From NCBI RefSeq assembly GCF_000621125.1, contig NZ_JHZC01000018.1, positions 1 through 64,000 on the forward strand: DNA of 64,000 bases, read 5' to 3'. Below the pieces are notes generated by a model. That model ran no database searches, was not told where the DNA came from, and saw only the letters and a list, made by a program, of their open reading frames with translations. Numbering within the stretch: the first letter of the stretch is position 1; each line of letters starts with the position of its first letter. Shown one piece after another: positions 62,515 to 64,000 of this stretch. The stretch is from Maribacter antarcticus DSM 21422. GTDB lineage: Bacteria > Bacteroidota > Bacteroidia > Flavobacteriales > Flavobacteriaceae. Both the position numbers and the translations under genes were made by a program.

Positions 62515-62987
62515 ATGGACCGTCTTGCACAGGCTAATATTTCACTTTTTAGCGCTCAGCTGAACGACCTAATAATGAAAGCGTTTGTAAATTTTTTGGA
62601 ACCGGTAAATAAACGTAAAGAGGAAAGTCCTGGATTACTATGGCGCTTAATAGACGAGGAATGGCGTTCCGCATCGTATATAGAATCACCCTTCAAAGAT
62701 GAAATGATAGCTATTAATATAGGTGTATTGGAAGGCATAGCGTTTTTTAAAAACTTTGTGTATGGCACCGTTCACAGTTATTTCCTTAAGAACCAGAAAA
62801 AATGGTTAGACCTTTCGAAACCCTCTCAATTTATTATATGTGGATACCAGCAGGCGACGTACCCTCCTTGGAGCTAACCAAGGAAAAATTAGAACACTAT
62901 CAAAAGTATGGGGAGACTCCTCAAGCATTTTCTATGCGCTCCCTGTTTGACGCCCAAGGCAACGCTGTTAAATTATCCGAATCATGA
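62515..62987 (+). pseudogene. DUF3291 protein gene with a frameshift
   Basis: The first part (start MDRLAQANISLF, then VNFLEPVNKRKEESPGLLWR, NFVYGTVHSYFLKNQKKWLD) runs to KPSQFII and then leaves the family frame. The family sequence continues in another frame as YYMWIPAGDVPSLELTKEKL and HYQKYGETPQAFSMRSLF, to a TGA that overlaps the next ATG. A single-base change around 62825-62840 joins the two into a normal 157-residue DUF3291 protein. DUF3291 is related to monooxygenase-like dimeric barrels. Either the gene is recently broken or the assembly has an error here. The ATGA overlap with the hydroxylase gene argues for a formerly coupled pair. Confidence 0.75.
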
Positions 62988-64000
62988 ACTACGAAAGCAA
63001 CCCCATACTAGACAAACTTCCAAAGCATCTAAAACAATACATAAAACCGCAAAATTATACTGACTATACAGCTGTGAACCAAGCGGTTTGGCGCTATGTG
63101 ATGCGGAAAAATGTAGATTACCTGAGCCAAGTTGCACATGGCTCATATATGGACGGACTAAAAAAAACAGGAATTTCCATAGATAACATTCCGAACATGT
63201 ACGGTATGAATCGTATCCTAAAGGATTTGGGATGGGCTGCCGTTGCAGTAGATGGCTTTATTCCGCCAGCAGCATTTATGGAGTTTCAGGCGTACAATGT
63301 GCTGGTTATTGCTTCGGATATTCGCCAGCTAGAACATATAGAATATACCCCTGCTCCGGATATTATTCACGAAGGTGCAGGACATGCACCTATCATTGCC
63401 AACCCAGAGTATGCTGAATATCTTAGGCGTTTTGGAGAAATTGGATGTAAAGCTGTGTCCAGTGCCAAGGATTTTGAACTCTACGAAGCGGTGCGTCACT
63501 TGTCTATCATTAAAGAAGCAAAAGGCACCGACCCTTTGGAAATAGAAAAAGTCGAAAAGCATATTGAAGTGCTTCAAAAAAACATGGGCGAGCCAAGCGA
63601 AATGGCGCTCCTAAGAAACCTACATTGGTGGACGGTGGAATACGGGCTAATAGGTTCGTTAGAAAATCCGAAAATATATGGAGCTGGATTGCTATCTTCC
63701 ATTGGTGAAAGCGCTTGGTGTATGACAGACGAAGTTATAAAAATTCCTTATTCTATAGCGGCAGCCCATACTGCTTTTGATATTACTAAACCGCAGCCAC
63801 AACTGTTCGTAACGCCAGACTTTGCTTTCCTAAATCAGGTATTAGAGGATTTCACCAATACCATGGCCCTGCGAACGGGTGGACTCCAGGGTATCCAAAA
63901 ATTGATACATTCCAAAGAGCTAGCCACCATAGAACTTAGTACGGGATTACAGGTCTCGGGAAATTTCGAGTATGTTATAGCGCACGAGGGACAGCCCGTT
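62984..64000 (+). CDS. Aromatic amino acid hydroxylase (phenylalanine 4-monooxygenase type), 3' end missing
   Basis: 339 codons are visible before the window ends. This is a non-haem iron, pterin-dependent hydroxylase. The iron ligands are His129 and His134 in PDIIHEGAGHAP and Glu219 in WWTVEYGLIG. Other family segments are GFIPPAAFMEFQAYNVL, YGAGLLSSIGES and DEVIKIPY. It would convert phenylalanine (or tryptophan) to its hydroxylated product, the first step of phenylalanine breakdown via tyrosine. The start overlaps the DUF3291 stop by 4 bp (ATGA). Divergent Lrp-type control is plausible. Bacteroidota versions are longer than the proteobacterial enzyme, so 240 or more further residues may follow. 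Confidence 0.93.
   Translation, partial: MNYESNPILDKLPKHLKQYIKPQNYTDYTAVNQAVWRYVMRKNVDYLSQVAHGSYMDGLKKTGISIDNIPNMYGMNRILKDLGWAAVAVDGFIPPAAFMEFQAYNVLVIASDIRQLEHIEYTPAPDIIHEGAGHAPIIANPEYAEYLRRFGEIGCKAVSSAKDFELYEAVRHLSIIKEAKGTDPLEIEKVEKHIEVLQKNMGEPSEMALLRNLHWWTVEYGLIGSLENPKIYGAGLLSSIGESAWCMTDEVIKIPYSIAAAHTAFDITKPQPQLFVTPDFAFLNQVLEDFTNTMALRTGGLQGIQKLIHSKELATIELSTGLQVSGNFEYVIAHEGQPV

Overview
The window is about 64 kb of low-GC chromosomal DNA from a member of the Bacteroidota, almost certainly a marine-type flavobacterium (Flavobacteriaceae). The grounds are the 16S rRNA gene with its GGCTGGAACACCTCC-type 3' end, a 16S-Ile-Ala spacer, promoters with the Bacteroidota TAnnTTTG -7 box, many SpI/SpII-exported proteins, and families such as Porin_10, DUF4412, DUF4136, DUF5522, DUF4212 and TPR-hybrid two-component regulators. 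I cannot name the genus safely.

Layout. 1-2.7 kb: the 3' part of an rrn operon on the minus strand (16S, tRNA-Ile, tRNA-Ala; 23S lies beyond the left edge) with two tandem promoters. 2.7-8.3 kb: putative porin, rnhB and a large lipoprotein. 8.3-14.3 kb: gene decay (an OmpA-type and a TapB-like pseudogene, and a remnant resembling a T9SS C-terminal domain) around an intact TPR/histidine kinase/receiver/AraC regulator. 14.3-31.7 kb: about 17 kb of exported proteins and lipoproteins surrounding an ECF sigma factor, a membrane TPR anti-sigma-like protein and an exported CHAT-protease protein. 31.7-36.4 kb: housekeeping genes (lipB, Pmp3/YqaE, membrane LuxR regulator, thioredoxin-like, lysS). 36.6-44.8 kb: an operon of the planctomycete-cytochrome type (DUF1549/DUF1553, DUF1501, sugar isomerase, DUF2231-cytochrome-LRR) followed by an SLC13 transporter. 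45-48.9 kb: a dead zinc metalloprotease, a tandemly duplicated 58-codon gene and a dead Spy-like gene. 49-55.8 kb: an acetate module (cNMP-CBS-DUF294 protein, DEDDh exonuclease, acs, symporter, DUF4212) with a 12-copy heptamer repeat abutting the DUF4212 start codon. 56-64 kb: BLUF photoreceptor, a small gene with a nonsense codon, nucleoside deaminase, a four-gene hemL operon, small proteins, and an Lrp regulator divergent from a frameshifted DUF3291 gene and an aromatic amino acid hydroxylase that runs off the right edge.

The most interesting system is at 14.3-31.7 kb. A bipartite element, ATGTTAACCTTT, then CATNAAN starting 14-15 nt after the AACC, occurs five times. Each copy lies 50-65 bp upstream of the start codon of the first gene of a transcription unit of exported proteins: DUF4412/OmpA-lipoprotein operon, 21075, the 27021-28901 trio, 29020/29944, and the collagen-like lipoprotein at 30784. 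A sixth, one-mismatch copy with identical spacing lies on the minus strand over the sigma-factor start. I read this as the promoter of the local ECF sigma factor. The sigma gene overlaps a single-pass membrane protein with an anti-sigma-like N-terminus and periplasmic TPRs. This in turn overlaps tail-to-tail a TPR-CHAT protein that has a signal peptide and a C-terminal membrane anchor, which places its His/Cys protease dyad in the periplasm. The inferred circuit is that a periplasmic CHAT protease or its TPR partner controls release of the sigma factor, which then switches on a surface and periplasmic protein programme that includes collagen-like repeat lipoproteins.
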